Shown here: piece by piece, positions 10,390-19,333 of the stretch
Position numbering within the stretch: position 1 is the first letter of the stretch
Layout of the letters: every line of letters starts with the position of its first letter
DNA from: Mycolicibacterium crocinum
GTDB taxonomy: Bacteria > Actinomycetota > Actinomycetes > Mycobacteriales > Mycobacteriaceae
Assembly: GCF_022370635.2 (NCBI RefSeq)
Contig: NZ_CP092362.2
Coordinates: 2,232,001 to 2,296,000, forward strand
Direction of reading: 5' to 3'
Length of the DNA: 64,000 nucleotides
The notes under the pieces: model-generated
What the model was told of the DNA's origin: nothing
What the model saw: only the letters and a program-made list of their open reading frames with translations
Database searches by the model: none
Position numbers and translations under genes: made by a program

Positions 10390-11493
10390 GTGACCTCTCG
10401 TATCCGCGTCGCCGTCGTCTACGGAGGCCGCAGCTCCGAGCATGCGATCTCGTGCGTGTCAGCCGGAAGCATCCTGCGGAATCTGGACCCGGAACGCTTC
10501 GAGGTCGTCGCCGTAGGCATCACCCCGCAGGGCTCCTGGGTCCTGACTGACGGCAAGCCCGAGACCCTGGCCATCACCGATCGCACACTGCCCGAAGTCA
10601 GCGGCGAGTCGGGTACCGCGCTGGCCTTGCCGGCCGACCCGCAGCGGCACGGGGAACTGGTGTCGCTGGGACAGGCCGCCGGTGAGGTGCTGGCCGCGGT
10701 CGACGTCGTGTTCCCGATCCTGCACGGACCCTACGGCGAGGACGGCACCATCCAGGGGCTGCTCGAGCTCGCCGGCGTGCCGTACGTGGGTGCCGGCGTG
10801 CTGGCCAGTGCGGCCGGCATGGACAAGGAGTTCACCAAAAAGCTGCTGGCCGCCGACGGACTGCCGATCGGCGATCACGTCGTACTGCGGCCGCAGGAGA
10901 AGGCGCCCACGCTCGATGACATCATGCGCCTTGGCTTTCCGATGTTCGTCAAACCCGCGCGCGGGGGTTCGTCGATCGGGGTGAATCGGGTGATGAGCCC
11001 CGACGAGCTGCCTGCGGCGATCGCCGATGCCCGCCAGCACGATCCAAAGGTGATCATCGAGGCCGCGATCGAGGGCCGCGAGCTCGAGTGCGGCGTTCTC
11101 GAATTCCCGGACGGCTCAGTGCAAGCCAGCGCGATCGGTGAGATCCGGGTCGCCGGAATCGGCGGCCGCGACGACGGCTTCTATGACTTCGCGACCAAGT
11201 ATCTCGATGACGGCGCCGAACTCGACGTGCCCGCCAAAGTCGACGACGATATCGCAGAAGAGCTGCGGCACTTGGCAATTCGGACGTTCAACGCGCTGGA
11301 CTGCCAGGGTTTGGCGCGGGTGGACTTCTTCCTCACCGAGAACGGGCCGGTGATCAACGAGATCAACACCATGCCGGGCTTCACCACGATCTCGATGTAT
11401 CCGCGGATGTGGGCCGCCAGCGGCATCGACTACCCGACGCTGGTCGGCACCATGGTCGAGACCGCGCTGGCCCGCGGAACAGGACTGCGCTGA
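10390..11493 (+). CDS. ddl: D-alanine--D-alanine ligase
   Basis: 367 residues from GTG. An ATP-grasp ligase that joins two D-alanines for peptidoglycan, and the target of D-cycloserine. Motifs are [19 protein letters not shown] at the N-terminus, [17 protein letters not shown], the ATP-grasp loop [13 protein letters not shown] and the metal-binding [10 protein letters not shown]. Length and motifs are complete. It lies 58 bp after the PLP enzyme in the same direction. Confidence 0.97.
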   Translation: MTSRIRVAVVYGGRSSEHAISCVSAGSILRNLDPERFEVVAVGITPQGSWVLTDGKPETLAITDRTLPEVSGESGTALALPADPQRHGELVSLGQAAGEVLAAVDVVFPILHGPYGEDGTIQGLLELAGVPYVGAGVLASAAGMDKEFTKKLLAADGLPIGDHVVLRPQEKAPTLDDIMRLGFPMFVKPARGGSSIGVNRVMSPDELPAAIADARQHDPKVIIEAAIEGRELECGVLEFPDGSVQASAIGEIRVAGIGGRDDGFYDFATKYLDDGAELDVPAKVDDDIAEELRHLAIRTFNALDCQGLARVDFFLTENGPVINEINTMPGFTTISMYPRMWAASGIDYPTLVGTMVETALARGTGLR

Positions 11494-11494
11494 C

Positions 11495-12061
11495 TCAGCG
11501 GGGTGGGTTCGGCGCGATCGGCACCGCGGGCATGGTCCGCGCGATCACGTCCGACAACGCTTGAATCGGCGTCGGCCCTGACTCTTTCGGCAGGGTGAGC
11601 GCCAGGTAGACCGGGCGGTCCACGGTGACCCAGGTGCTGCGGTCGGTACCGGGATCGGTGACCTGAAACCACTGCACCGCGTTGACCACCTGGATGGGGG
11701 AGCCGACCACGAACTCGGCAGGCCGGTCGATGCCACACCGCAGAATGACCGGATAGTTGTCGGCCGCACCACGCCATGCAGCGGTGCCCGCCGGCACGGG
11801 GTCGGCCGCCGCGACCCGGTGGAATTCGCCGAGGTTGTCGGGCAGGGCGCTGATCACCTCGCGACAGGTTGCGGATTCGGCCTGTGGCGCCGGCACGGCG
11901 GCGATGACCACCGGCTGAACCGGAGCCTTACGGGTGGCCGCGATGCCCAGGACGGCGCCGATCGCCACCACCGCCACGATGATCCCGGCGATCAGCAACG
12001 CGCGTGGCGGACCGTCCGACAGGCTGTCTTCGGTGACGGCGGGGAGGGGCTCAGTCGGCAT
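11495..12061 (-). CDS. DUF3515 membrane-anchored protein
   Basis: 188 residues: a short cytoplasmic head (~20), one membrane helix (about 21-43, ALLIAGIIVAVVAIGAVLGI) and an extracellular ~140-residue domain with two cysteines (in ATCREVIS and LRCGID). It matches the mycobacterial DUF3515 family next to ddl (Rv2980-like). The function is unknown. It is tail-to-tail with ddl (1-bp gap), and its start overlaps the upstream Lrp-like gene by 11 bp, so the two form a coupled pair. Confidence 0.8.
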   Translation of the reverse strand: MPTEPLPAVTEDSLSDGPPRALLIAGIIVAVVAIGAVLGIAATRKAPVQPVVIAAVPAPQAESATCREVISALPDNLGEFHRVAAADPVPAGTAAWRGAADNYPVILRCGIDRPAEFVVGSPIQVVNAVQWFQVTDPGTDRSTWVTVDRPVYLALTLPKESGPTPIQALSDVIARTMPAVPIAPNPPR

Positions 12062-12287
12062 CGGCGATGGGGCAGGTCAACGTTCGGGTGATCCCGGCGA
12101 CCTGCTGCACGCTGGGCACCACCGAGGCGGTCAGCTCGTCTTTGGTGTCCGAGCCGACCCGGGCGACCACGTCGTACGGTCCGGTCACGTATTCCGATGA
12201 CAGCACGCCGGGCAACTCGGCCACCTGCTTGGCGACGACCTCGGCGCGGCCGACCTCGGTCTGGATCAGTATGTAGGCCTCCACCAC
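12051..12287 (-). CDS. Stand-alone Lrp/AsnC ligand-binding (RAM) domain protein
   Basis: 78 residues containing only the αβ-sandwich RAM domain of Lrp/AsnC regulators (VEAYILIQTEVGRAEVVAKQ, then EYVTGPYDVVARV) and no DNA-binding domain. Stand-alone versions form oligomers that bind small effectors such as amino acids. It probably works as a sensor or partner rather than a repressor. It overlaps the DUF3515 gene downstream and is divergent from thiL. Confidence 0.85.
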   Translation of the reverse strand: MVEAYILIQTEVGRAEVVAKQVAELPGVLSSEYVTGPYDVVARVGSDTKDELTASVVPSVQQVAGITRTLTCPIADAD

Positions 12288-12422
12288 CCGCCGCCTCCTC
12301 GTCTCGATAGCCGCTCGCGCGCGGCGCCGACTTAGACTGGCATGTCACGGTGCCGGCAAGGCCCCAACGTACCGCAGGTTGCCGTACCGATCAGCCTGGG
12401 CGACAACAGGAGGGCAGACCTC

Positions 12423-13379
12423 GTGGCCGACGGTGGTGACCCCACTTTGCGTCAGCTCGGCGAGTTCCCGATGATCGACCGGCTGGTGGCCCATCGTCGT
12501 CAACCAACGGGCGTGACGGTCGGGCCGGGCGATGACGCCGCGGTAGTGAACATGCCAGACGGTCGGGTCGTGGTCACCACTGACATGCTGGTGGAGGGGC
12601 GGCACTTCCGGCTCGATTGGTCGTCACCGCAGCAGGTCGGCCGAAAAGCGATCGCGCAGAACGCCGCCGACGTCGAGTCGATGGGTGCGCGGGCGAGCGC
12701 GTTCGTCGTCGCGTTCGGGGCCCCACCCGACACCCCGGCGTCGCGGGCTCAGGAGCTGGCCGACGGGATGTGGCAGGAGGCAGGCGCATTGGGCGCCGGG
12801 ATCGTCGGTGGTGATCTGGTCGCCAGCCCGCAGTGGGTGGTGTCGGTGACCGCGTTCGGCGATCTCGGTGGTCGTGTGCCGGTGCTGCGCAGCGGGGCGC
12901 GAGCAGGGTCGGTGGTGGCCATCGCGGCTGGTCTCGGCCGCTCGGCGGCCGGATACCTGCTGTGCCGCAATGACATTGGTGGATTCGACGAGGTGCGGCT
13001 GCGACACCTCGTGCCGCAGCCGCCGTATGGGCAGGGTGTGCGGGCAGCCGATGCCGGCGCGCAGGCGATGACCGACGTCTCCGACGGCCTGCTCGCCGAT
13101 CTCGGCCACATCGCCCACAGCTCCGGGGTTCTCGTCGACCTCGCCACGGACGCGCTGCGAGCCGACGTCGAGGCCATCGCCGCCGCTGCCGCTGTCGTGG
13201 GTGTCGACCCCCTGACGCTCGTGCTTTCCGGTGGCGAAGATCACGCCCTCGTCGCCTGCTTTCCCGGCGCGGTGCCGCCCGGCTGGCGGGTGATCGGCAC
13301 GGTGCGCGACGGCGCACCCGGTGTGCTGGTCGACGGCCGGGACTGGGCCGGTCCGGCGGGTTGGCAATCCTTCGACTGA
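12423..13379 (+). CDS. thiL: Thiamine-monophosphate kinase
   Basis: 318 residues. It phosphorylates TMP to thiamine diphosphate (AIRS/PurM-like fold). Mg-binding and substrate motifs are GPGDDAAVV, TTDMLVEGRHF, GIVGGDL and MTDVSDGLLADL. I place the start at GTG 12423 because a textbook AGGAGG (12408-12413) sits 9 bp before it and the protein then begins at the family's LRQLGEFPMIDRL. The frame is open from 12342, but those residues are not family-like. ung follows 22 bp after the stop. Confidence 0.95.
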   Translation: MADGGDPTLRQLGEFPMIDRLVAHRRQPTGVTVGPGDDAAVVNMPDGRVVVTTDMLVEGRHFRLDWSSPQQVGRKAIAQNAADVESMGARASAFVVAFGAPPDTPASRAQELADGMWQEAGALGAGIVGGDLVASPQWVVSVTAFGDLGGRVPVLRSGARAGSVVAIAAGLGRSAAGYLLCRNDIGGFDEVRLRHLVPQPPYGQGVRAADAGAQAMTDVSDGLLADLGHIAHSSGVLVDLATDALRADVEAIAAAAAVVGVDPLTLVLSGGEDHALVACFPGAVPPGWRVIGTVRDGAPGVLVDGRDWAGPAGWQSFD

Positions 13380-13401
13380 CGGCGCGCGTTAGGTTACCCC
13401 G

Positions 13402-14091
13402 GTGACGACCACCGCCAGGCCGCTGACCGAACTCGTCGACGACGGCTGGGCGCAGGCGCTCGCCCCGGTCAGCGATCAGGTCACCCAGATGGGGCAGTTC
13501 CTGCGTGACGAGATCGCCGCCGGCCGGCGTTATCTGCCCGCCGGGCCGAACGTGCTGCGCGCCTTCACCTTTCCGTTCAGTGAGGTGCGGGTGCTGATCG
13601 TCGGCCAGGACCCGTATCCGACGCCCGGCCACGCGGTGGGCCTGAGCTTTTCGGTGGCGCCCGATGTGCGGCCACTGCCGCGCAGCCTGTCGAACATCTT
13701 CACCGAATACACCGCGGACCTCGGGCACCCGCAGCCGTCCACCGGCGATCTCACGCCGTGGTCGCAGCGCGGCGTCATGTTGCTCAACAGGGTGCTGACC
13801 GTGCGGCCCGGCACCCCGGCATCGCATCGGGGAAAGGGTTGGGAGGCGGTCACCGAATGCGCCATCCGCGCCCTGGTGGCACGCGAGCAACCGCTGGTGG
13901 CGATCCTGTGGGGACGGGACGCGTCGACGCTCAAACCCATGCTCGATGGCAGTCGATGCGTGGCGATCGAGTCGCCGCATCCGTCGCCGCTGTCGGCGTC
14001 ACGGGGATTCTTCGGCTCGCGACCGTTCAGCCGGGCCAACGAACTGCTGGCCGGCATGGGCGCGGAGCAGATCGACTGGCGATTGCCTTAA
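13402..14091 (+). CDS. ung: Uracil-DNA glycosylase (family 1)
   Basis: 229 residues from GTG. It excises uracil from DNA. Motif A is [18 protein letters not shown] with the catalytic Asp. The C-terminal motif is [21 protein letters not shown], which carries the essential His and the DNA-intercalation loop. Full length, in the same direction as thiL, and ending just before a palindromic element. Confidence 0.97.
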   Translation: MTTTARPLTELVDDGWAQALAPVSDQVTQMGQFLRDEIAAGRRYLPAGPNVLRAFTFPFSEVRVLIVGQDPYPTPGHAVGLSFSVAPDVRPLPRSLSNIFTEYTADLGHPQPSTGDLTPWSQRGVMLLNRVLTVRPGTPASHRGKGWEAVTECAIRALVAREQPLVAILWGRDASTLKPMLDGSRCVAIESPHPSPLSASRGFFGSRPFSRANELLAGMGAEQIDWRLP

Positions 14092-14098
14092 CCCACGC

Positions 14099-14166
14099 CG
14101 AGATCGACGTTGTGCAGAGCTTTACTCGAGCTTCTGCTGCCAAACGTCGGTTTGGGCGCGAAGGAA
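14099..14166. repeat. Intergenic palindromic repeat, copy A (uninterrupted)
   Basis: Starts CGAGATCGACGTTGTGCAG and contains GACGTT/AACGTC arms with an inner GCAGAGCT/AGCTTCTGC hairpin, then GTCGGTTTGGGCGCGAAGGA. It lies between convergent ung and rpmB and could act as a terminator. The same beginning and end recur on either side of the IS element at 36.4-37.8 kb, so this is a dispersed repeat and not just a local terminator. Confidence 0.75.
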
Positions 14167-14173
14167 AAGCGGA

Positions 14174-14368
14174 TTAACCGCGGCTGACCTTGCCGGCCTT
14201 CAGGCAGGAGGTGCAGACGTTCACGCGGTGCTTGTTGCCACCCGGGCGGGTCACGGCGTGCACGGTCTGAATGTTCGGGTTCCACCGGCGGCTGGTCCGG
14301 CGGTGGGAATGCGACACCGACTTGCCGAAGCCGGGGCCCTTTCCGCAGACGTCGCACACGGCAGCCAT
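14174..14368 (-). CDS. rpmB: 50S ribosomal protein L28
   Basis: 64 residues, standard length. [15 protein letters not shown] and the later CTSCLKAG give two CxxC pairs, i.e. the zinc-binding (C+) form. In mycobacteria C+ paralogues are used when zinc is sufficient, and C- copies lie elsewhere in Zur-controlled clusters. AGGAG is 6 bp before the ATG. It is divergent from the DAK-domain gene, a common actinobacterial arrangement. Confidence 0.95.
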   Translation of the reverse strand: MAAVCDVCGKGPGFGKSVSHSHRRTSRRWNPNIQTVHAVTRPGGNKHRVNVCTSCLKAGKVSRG

Positions 14369-14640
14369 GTAGAACTCCTCTAAGTCAGTAGTCGAACTGT
14401 GTCTGGGGGCCAACGACCGCACGACGGGTGACCCGACAACCTGACTAGGATAGCCGTCCGGCGAACCGAACGCCAAAATGAGCCGGTCCCACACTCGAAC
14501 GAACCCGTCCAAGCCTCGCTGACCTGCGGTGACCCTAACATCCGCCGGTCCTGTGTGGCGGTGGCATCGCGGTGTCGGGCGGACTGGTTAGGCTGGCGCG
14601 ACAAAGCCGTGTGGTGGGCCAGGGATCGCGAGGAGGTGCC

Positions 14641-16287
14641 ATGCCGGACCGGCGGCTGGACGCATCGGCCCTGCGCGATTGGGCTCACACCGCCGTCGGT
14701 GATCTGATCACCCACACCGACGAGATCAACCGGCTCAATGTATTCCCCGTGGCCGACTCGGACACCGGGACGAATCTGCTCTTCACCATGCGATCTGCGC
14801 TCACCGGAGCGGAGTCGGTGACCGGCTCGGCCGGTGTCCGAGAGGTGACCGCCGCGCTGGCCGAAGGGGCATTGCACGGCGCCCGGGGGAATTCCGGGGT
14901 GATCCTGTCCCAGATTCTGCGCGGGCTGGCCGACGTCACCGCCGCCGCGGCCACTGACTCCGATGGCAGGCTCGCCGACATCGACGCGGTTCTGTTGGGT
15001 GCCGCGCTGCGCCACGCCGTCGGGTTGGTGGTGTCCTCGATGGGCGGCCAGTTGGTGGCCGGCACCATCGTGTCGGTGCTGCAGGCCGTCGCCGACACCA
15101 TTCAGCAGTGGGCTGCCGACGGCGCAAGCCTGGCCGAGGCGCTGACTGCGAGCGGCGAGGCCGGCGTCACGGCCTTGGAGCGCACGCCCGAGCAGCTCGA
15201 CGCGCTGGCCGAGGCCGGCGTGGTCGACGCCGGGGGCCGCGGGTTCCTGGTTCTTCTCGATGCCCTGACCGCCACGGTCACCGGGCACGCGCCACACCGG
15301 CACGCGTATCAACCGGGGCCACCGCGCATCGACAGCGCCGCACCCGCGGAACCGGCTCCACCGCAATTCGAGGTGATGTATCTGCTCGCCGACTGCGATC
15401 CGGCCGCACTTGACCCGCTGCGCACGCGGTTGGAGCAACTCGGGGATTCGGTGGCGATCGCCGCCTCGGCCGACCGGTACTCGGTGCACGTCCACACCGA
15501 CGACGCCGGCGCCGCCGTCGAGGCCGGCCTGGCGGCCGGCTCGGTCAGCCGGATTCAGATCTCGGTGCTGAGCACCGGCCCGGCCCGGGTCTCGCCGGGC
15601 AGCTGGAGTCGTGAACGCGCGGTGCTCGCCGTCGTCGACGGTGACGGTGCCGCAGAGCTTTTCGAGCAGGAGGGTGCCTGCGTGCTGCGTCCGGACGCCG
15701 AACTGGCCGATCCGGCCAACGGTGTCGTCGCCCGCGACCTGCTGCGCGGGCTGGTCGATGCCGGCGCCGCCCAGGTGATGGTGCTGCCCAACGGGTATGT
15801 GGCGGCCGAGGAGCTGGTCGCCGGATGTACCGCCGGAATCGGTTGGGGCATCGACGTTGTCGCGTTGCCGACCGGATCGATGGTGCAGGGGTTGGCCGCG
15901 CTGGCCGTCCACGACCCGGGCCGGCAAGCCGTCGATGACGGCTACTCGATGGCCAGGGCGGCCGCGGCCGCCCGGCACGGGTCGGTGCGCACCGCCACCG
16001 AGCAGGCGCTGACGTGGGCGGGCAGCTGCGAACCCGGTGACGGGCTGGGTATCGCCGGTGACGAGGTCTTGGTGGTCGCCGACGATGTCACCGGTGCGGC
16101 CACCGGGCTGATCGATCTGTTGTTGGTGGCCGGCGGCGAACTGGTGACCGTGCTGATCGGCGACGGCGTCGATCCGGCGGTCGCTGACGCATTGGCCGAT
16201 CATGTCCACCGGCGCCATCCCGGAATCGAATTCGCCACGTATGCCACCGGCCATCGCGGCGACGCGCTGCTGATCGGGGTGGAGTAG
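14641..16287 (+). CDS. DAK2/DhaL-domain protein (FakA-like fatty-acid kinase subunit)
   Basis: 548 residues from ATG 14641, 4 bp after AGGAGG. The N-terminal DhaL-like ATP-binding domain has NVFPVADSDTGTNLLFTM and GARGNSGVILSQILRG. It is followed by a linker and a C-terminal FakA-type region (about 370-548). Related Gram-positive FakA phosphorylates fatty acids carried by FakB; I see no FakB gene here. In M. tuberculosis the region is annotated as two genes (Rv2975c/Rv2974c), whereas here the frame is intact. recG starts 2 bp after the stop. Confidence 0.88.
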   Translation: MPDRRLDASALRDWAHTAVGDLITHTDEINRLNVFPVADSDTGTNLLFTMRSALTGAESVTGSAGVREVTAALAEGALHGARGNSGVILSQILRGLADVTAAAATDSDGRLADIDAVLLGAALRHAVGLVVSSMGGQLVAGTIVSVLQAVADTIQQWAADGASLAEALTASGEAGVTALERTPEQLDALAEAGVVDAGGRGFLVLLDALTATVTGHAPHRHAYQPGPPRIDSAAPAEPAPPQFEVMYLLADCDPAALDPLRTRLEQLGDSVAIAASADRYSVHVHTDDAGAAVEAGLAAGSVSRIQISVLSTGPARVSPGSWSRERAVLAVVDGDGAAELFEQEGACVLRPDAELADPANGVVARDLLRGLVDAGAAQVMVLPNGYVAAEELVAGCTAGIGWGIDVVALPTGSMVQGLAALAVHDPGRQAVDDGYSMARAAAAARHGSVRTATEQALTWAGSCEPGDGLGIAGDEVLVVADDVTGAATGLIDLLLVAGGELVTVLIGDGVDPAVADALADHVHRRHPGIEFATYATGHRGDALLIGVE

Positions 16288-16289
16288 CC

Positions 16290-18506
16290 ATGGTCACCCT
16301 CACCGACCGGCTCGACGGCATCGTCGGCGGCAAGGCCGCCGGTCTGCTCGACGACGTCTTCGGCATCCGCACCGTCGACGATCTGATGCGGCACTACCCG
16401 CGCAAGTACATCCACGGGATGTCGGTGTGGGACGAGGACGAGGTGCCGCCGGAGGAGGGCGAGCACATCACGCTCGTCGGCGAGATCGAGAGTGCGGTCA
16501 CCCGCTTTCCTCAGCGGGGGCCCAAGCGCGAGTACCTGGTAATCACGCTCGGCAAGGGTCGGCGGAAGGTCACTGCGACGTTCTTCAACGCGAAATACCT
16601 GAAAAAGGACTTGATAGAAGGCGTTCGGTTGATGCTCTCCGGCGAGGTCGGCTTCTTCAGGGGCAATATGCAGCTGACCCACCCGGACTTTTTGGTGCTG
16701 AACTCACCGAAGGGTCGGGTGTTCGGCAGCAAGTCGCTCAAGACGATCGCCGACACCTCGACAGCGCAGAGCGGGGAGCTGGCGATGTCGGCGTTCGAAC
16801 GTGACTTCTTCCCAATCTACCCGGCCAGCTCCAAGCTGCAGAGCTGGGACATCTATGCCTGCGTGCAGCAGGTGCTCGCGGTGCTGGATCCGATCGCCGA
16901 CCCGTTACCGGAAAGCGTTGTGCGCCAGCGCGGTTTGATCTCCGAGGATGAGGCGCTGCGCGCCATCCACGTGGCAGAACGGGAGCCCGAACGGGAGGCC
17001 GCCCGCGAGCGTCTGAGGTTCGACGAGGCGGTCGGCATGCAGTGGGCGCTGGCGCAGCGCCGCCACGGCGAGCTCTCCGAATCCGGACCGGTCGCCCCAT
17101 ACCGTGACGATGGCTTGGCCGCCGCACTGGTCGCGCGACTGCCCTTCGCGCTGACGGCGGGTCAGCGCGAGGTGCTCGGCGTCGTCGCCGCCGAGCTGGC
17201 CGCGAGCAAGCCGATGAACCGGCTGTTGCAAGGCGAGGTCGGATCCGGCAAGACGATCGTGTCGGTGGTGGCGATGCTGCAGATGGTCGACGCCGGCTAT
17301 CAGTGCGCGCTGCTGGCGCCGACGGAAGTCCTTGCCGCCCAACACGCCCAATCGATCCGCAGTGTGCTCGGGCCGTTGGCGATGGCCGGGCAGCTCGGCG
17401 GCGAGGACGGCGCCACCCGGGTCGCGTTGCTGACCGGGTCGATGTCGGCTGCCCAGAAACGTCAGGTGCGCGACGAGGTGGCCTCGGGCGAGGCGGGCAT
17501 CGTTGTCGGTACCCACGCGCTACTGCAGGACGCCGTCGAATTCCACAAACTCGGCTTCGTCGTCGTCGACGAACAACACCGGTTCGGTGTGGAGCAGCGA
17601 GACCGGTTGCGCGCCAAGGCCCCTGAAGGGCTGACACCGCATCTGCTGGTGATGACGGCCACGCCCATTCCGCGCACCGTCGCGCTGACGGTGTACGGCG
17701 ATCTGGAAACCTCGACGCTGCGCGAACTTCCGCGCGGACGACAGCCGATCACCACCAACACGATCTTCATCAAGGACAAGCCGCAGTGGCTGGCCCGGGC
17801 GTGGCAGCGGATCACCGAGGAGGTCGGCGAGGGCCGGCAAGCCTACGTCGTCGCATCCCGCATCGACGAAAACGACAAATCAGGCGAGCAGGAGGAGGGT
17901 CCGCCCGCCGAGACCGTCATCAACTTGTTCAATCATCTCGGTCGCGGGCCGCTGGCCGGGCTGCGGTTGGGTCTGATGCATGGCCGGCTCTCCGGAGACG
18001 AGAAGGACGCGGTGATGTCCGCGTTCCGCGCGGGCGACATCGACGTCCTGGTGTGCACCACCGTCATCGAGGTCGGCGTGGACGTACCGAACGCGACGGT
18101 GATGGTGGTGATGGACGCCGACCGGTTCGGTATCAGCCAGCTGCACCAGCTGCGTGGGCGCATCGGGCGCGGCTCGCACGCCAGCCTCTGCCTGTTGGCC
18201 ACCAAGCTCCCGGAGGGATCCAAGGCCGGCGAACGGTTGACCGCGGTGGCGAGCACGCTGGACGGCTTCGCGCTGGCCGACCTGGATCTGCAAGAGCGCC
18301 GCGAGGGAGATGTGTTGGGGCTCAATCAGTCCGGGCGACCGATCACATTGCGGTTCCTGTCGCTGGCCGAGCATCTCGAGGTCATCGTGGATGCGCGGGA
18401 GGTGGCCCAGTCCATCTATGCCCGCGATCCCGCGAACCGTGGGATGGCGGTCCTGGCCGGGCAGTTCACCGGCGGTGACCGGATCGATTATCTGGACAAG
18501 TCGTGA
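16290..18506 (+). CDS. recG: ATP-dependent DNA helicase RecG
   Basis: 738 residues. It remodels stalled replication forks and Holliday junctions. An N-terminal wedge/OB domain (about 50-200) is followed by an SF2 helicase core: Walker A GEVGSGKT, DEQHRFGV (motif II, DEQH), MTATPIPRT (motif III), and a C-terminal helicase domain with TTVIEVGVDVPNA and QLRGRIGRG. Full length. The last four bases overlap the start of the HNH-family gene. Confidence 0.97.
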   Translation: MVTLTDRLDGIVGGKAAGLLDDVFGIRTVDDLMRHYPRKYIHGMSVWDEDEVPPEEGEHITLVGEIESAVTRFPQRGPKREYLVITLGKGRRKVTATFFNAKYLKKDLIEGVRLMLSGEVGFFRGNMQLTHPDFLVLNSPKGRVFGSKSLKTIADTSTAQSGELAMSAFERDFFPIYPASSKLQSWDIYACVQQVLAVLDPIADPLPESVVRQRGLISEDEALRAIHVAEREPEREAARERLRFDEAVGMQWALAQRRHGELSESGPVAPYRDDGLAAALVARLPFALTAGQREVLGVVAAELAASKPMNRLLQGEVGSGKTIVSVVAMLQMVDAGYQCALLAPTEVLAAQHAQSIRSVLGPLAMAGQLGGEDGATRVALLTGSMSAAQKRQVRDEVASGEAGIVVGTHALLQDAVEFHKLGFVVVDEQHRFGVEQRDRLRAKAPEGLTPHLLVMTATPIPRTVALTVYGDLETSTLRELPRGRQPITTNTIFIKDKPQWLARAWQRITEEVGEGRQAYVVASRIDENDKSGEQEEGPPAETVINLFNHLGRGPLAGLRLGLMHGRLSGDEKDAVMSAFRAGDIDVLVCTTVIEVGVDVPNATVMVVMDADRFGISQLHQLRGRIGRGSHASLCLLATKLPEGSKAGERLTAVASTLDGFALADLDLQERREGDVLGLNQSGRPITLRFLSLAEHLEVIVDAREVAQSIYARDPANRGMAVLAGQFTGGDRIDYLDKS

Positions 18507-19210
18507 GACGGCGGCCGCTGATCTGGCTGGCGGTGGTTGCGGCGCTGTCGGTGATCGTCTCGGTGCAGGTGATGTCGTCGACCAGCCATCCCGACGCCAT
18601 GATCGCCCGCGCCGACGTGCCGACGGTGGCGCCGGGTACCGACGTGCTCGACGGCATCGTGGTCGTTCCCCAGCGGGTCCGCGGCTACGACTACCGGCGC
18701 GCGGCGTTCGGCGATGCTTGGGATGACAACAATTCCGCGCCGGGCGGGCACAACGGCTGCGACACCCGCGACGACATCCTCGACCGTGATCTCGTCGACA
18801 AGACTTTCGTGTTCACCAAACGCTGCCCGCAGGCAGTGGCGACCGGTGTCCTGCACGACCCCTATACGAGCCAGACGATTCCGTTCACCCGCGGCGCGCA
18901 GGTCGGTGCCGCGGTGCAGATCGACCACCTGGTCCCGCTGGCGTACGCATGGGACATGGGGGCCCGGAATTGGCCGGACGACATGCGAATCCGGTTCGCC
19001 AACGACCCGGCCAATCTGCTCGCGGTCGAGGGTCAGGTGAATCAGGACAAGGGCGACCAGCCGCCGGGCACCTGGATGCCGCCGAATCATGCGTTCTGGT
19101 GCCAGTACGCGATGCAGTTCATCGCCGTGCTGCGCGGCTACGCCCTGCCGGTGGATCAGGCGTCGGCCGACGAACTACGCCAGGCCGCGGCCACCTGCCC
19201 CGCGGGGTGA
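18503..19210 (+). CDS. Secreted/anchored HNH-family (DUF1524-like) protein
   Basis: 235 residues from GTG, overlapping recG's TGA (GTGA). The N-terminus is a signal peptide or anchor (RRRPLIWLAVVAALSVIVSV). The body has a GmrSD/DUF1524-type nuclease pattern: DNNSAPGGHNGCDTRDDIL, VQIDHLVPLAYAWDMG (the DHLVPL His-metal motif), RFANDPANLLAVEG and NQDKGDQPPGTWMPPN. It corresponds to Rv2972c. It probably acts outside the membrane, but its substrate is unknown. Confidence 0.85.
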   Translation: MRRRPLIWLAVVAALSVIVSVQVMSSTSHPDAMIARADVPTVAPGTDVLDGIVVVPQRVRGYDYRRAAFGDAWDDNNSAPGGHNGCDTRDDILDRDLVDKTFVFTKRCPQAVATGVLHDPYTSQTIPFTRGAQVGAAVQIDHLVPLAYAWDMGARNWPDDMRIRFANDPANLLAVEGQVNQDKGDQPPGTWMPPNHAFWCQYAMQFIAVLRGYALPVDQASADELRQAAATCPAG

Positions 19211-19246
19211 CCGGGCGTCGCCGAATGGTGGCGCGCACCACACCGC

Positions 19247-19266
19247 GCGGGGACTTACGTCCCTAC
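19247..19266. promoter_or_regulatory. DosR-type box upstream of nirK
   Basis: The core GGGACTTACGTCCC (19250-19263) matches 13 of 14 positions of the DosR consensus core GGGACTWWAGTCCC. The outer bases fit poorly. It is centred 77 bp before the nirK ATG, in a suitable place for activation by DosR, which responds to hypoxia and NO. No other copy was noticed nearby. Confidence 0.65.
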
Positions 19267-19333
19267 CAGGGGCACACCGGGATGTGTTGACTGAAACGGC
19301 AGGAACCTCCTGGGAAACGGCGGTGTATGGCCG

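Noticed and set aside
14380..16254. 624-residue open frame on - strand opposite the DAK gene
   Set aside because: Shadow of the DhaL/FakA-like gene and its upstream region; it runs into the rpmB promoter.
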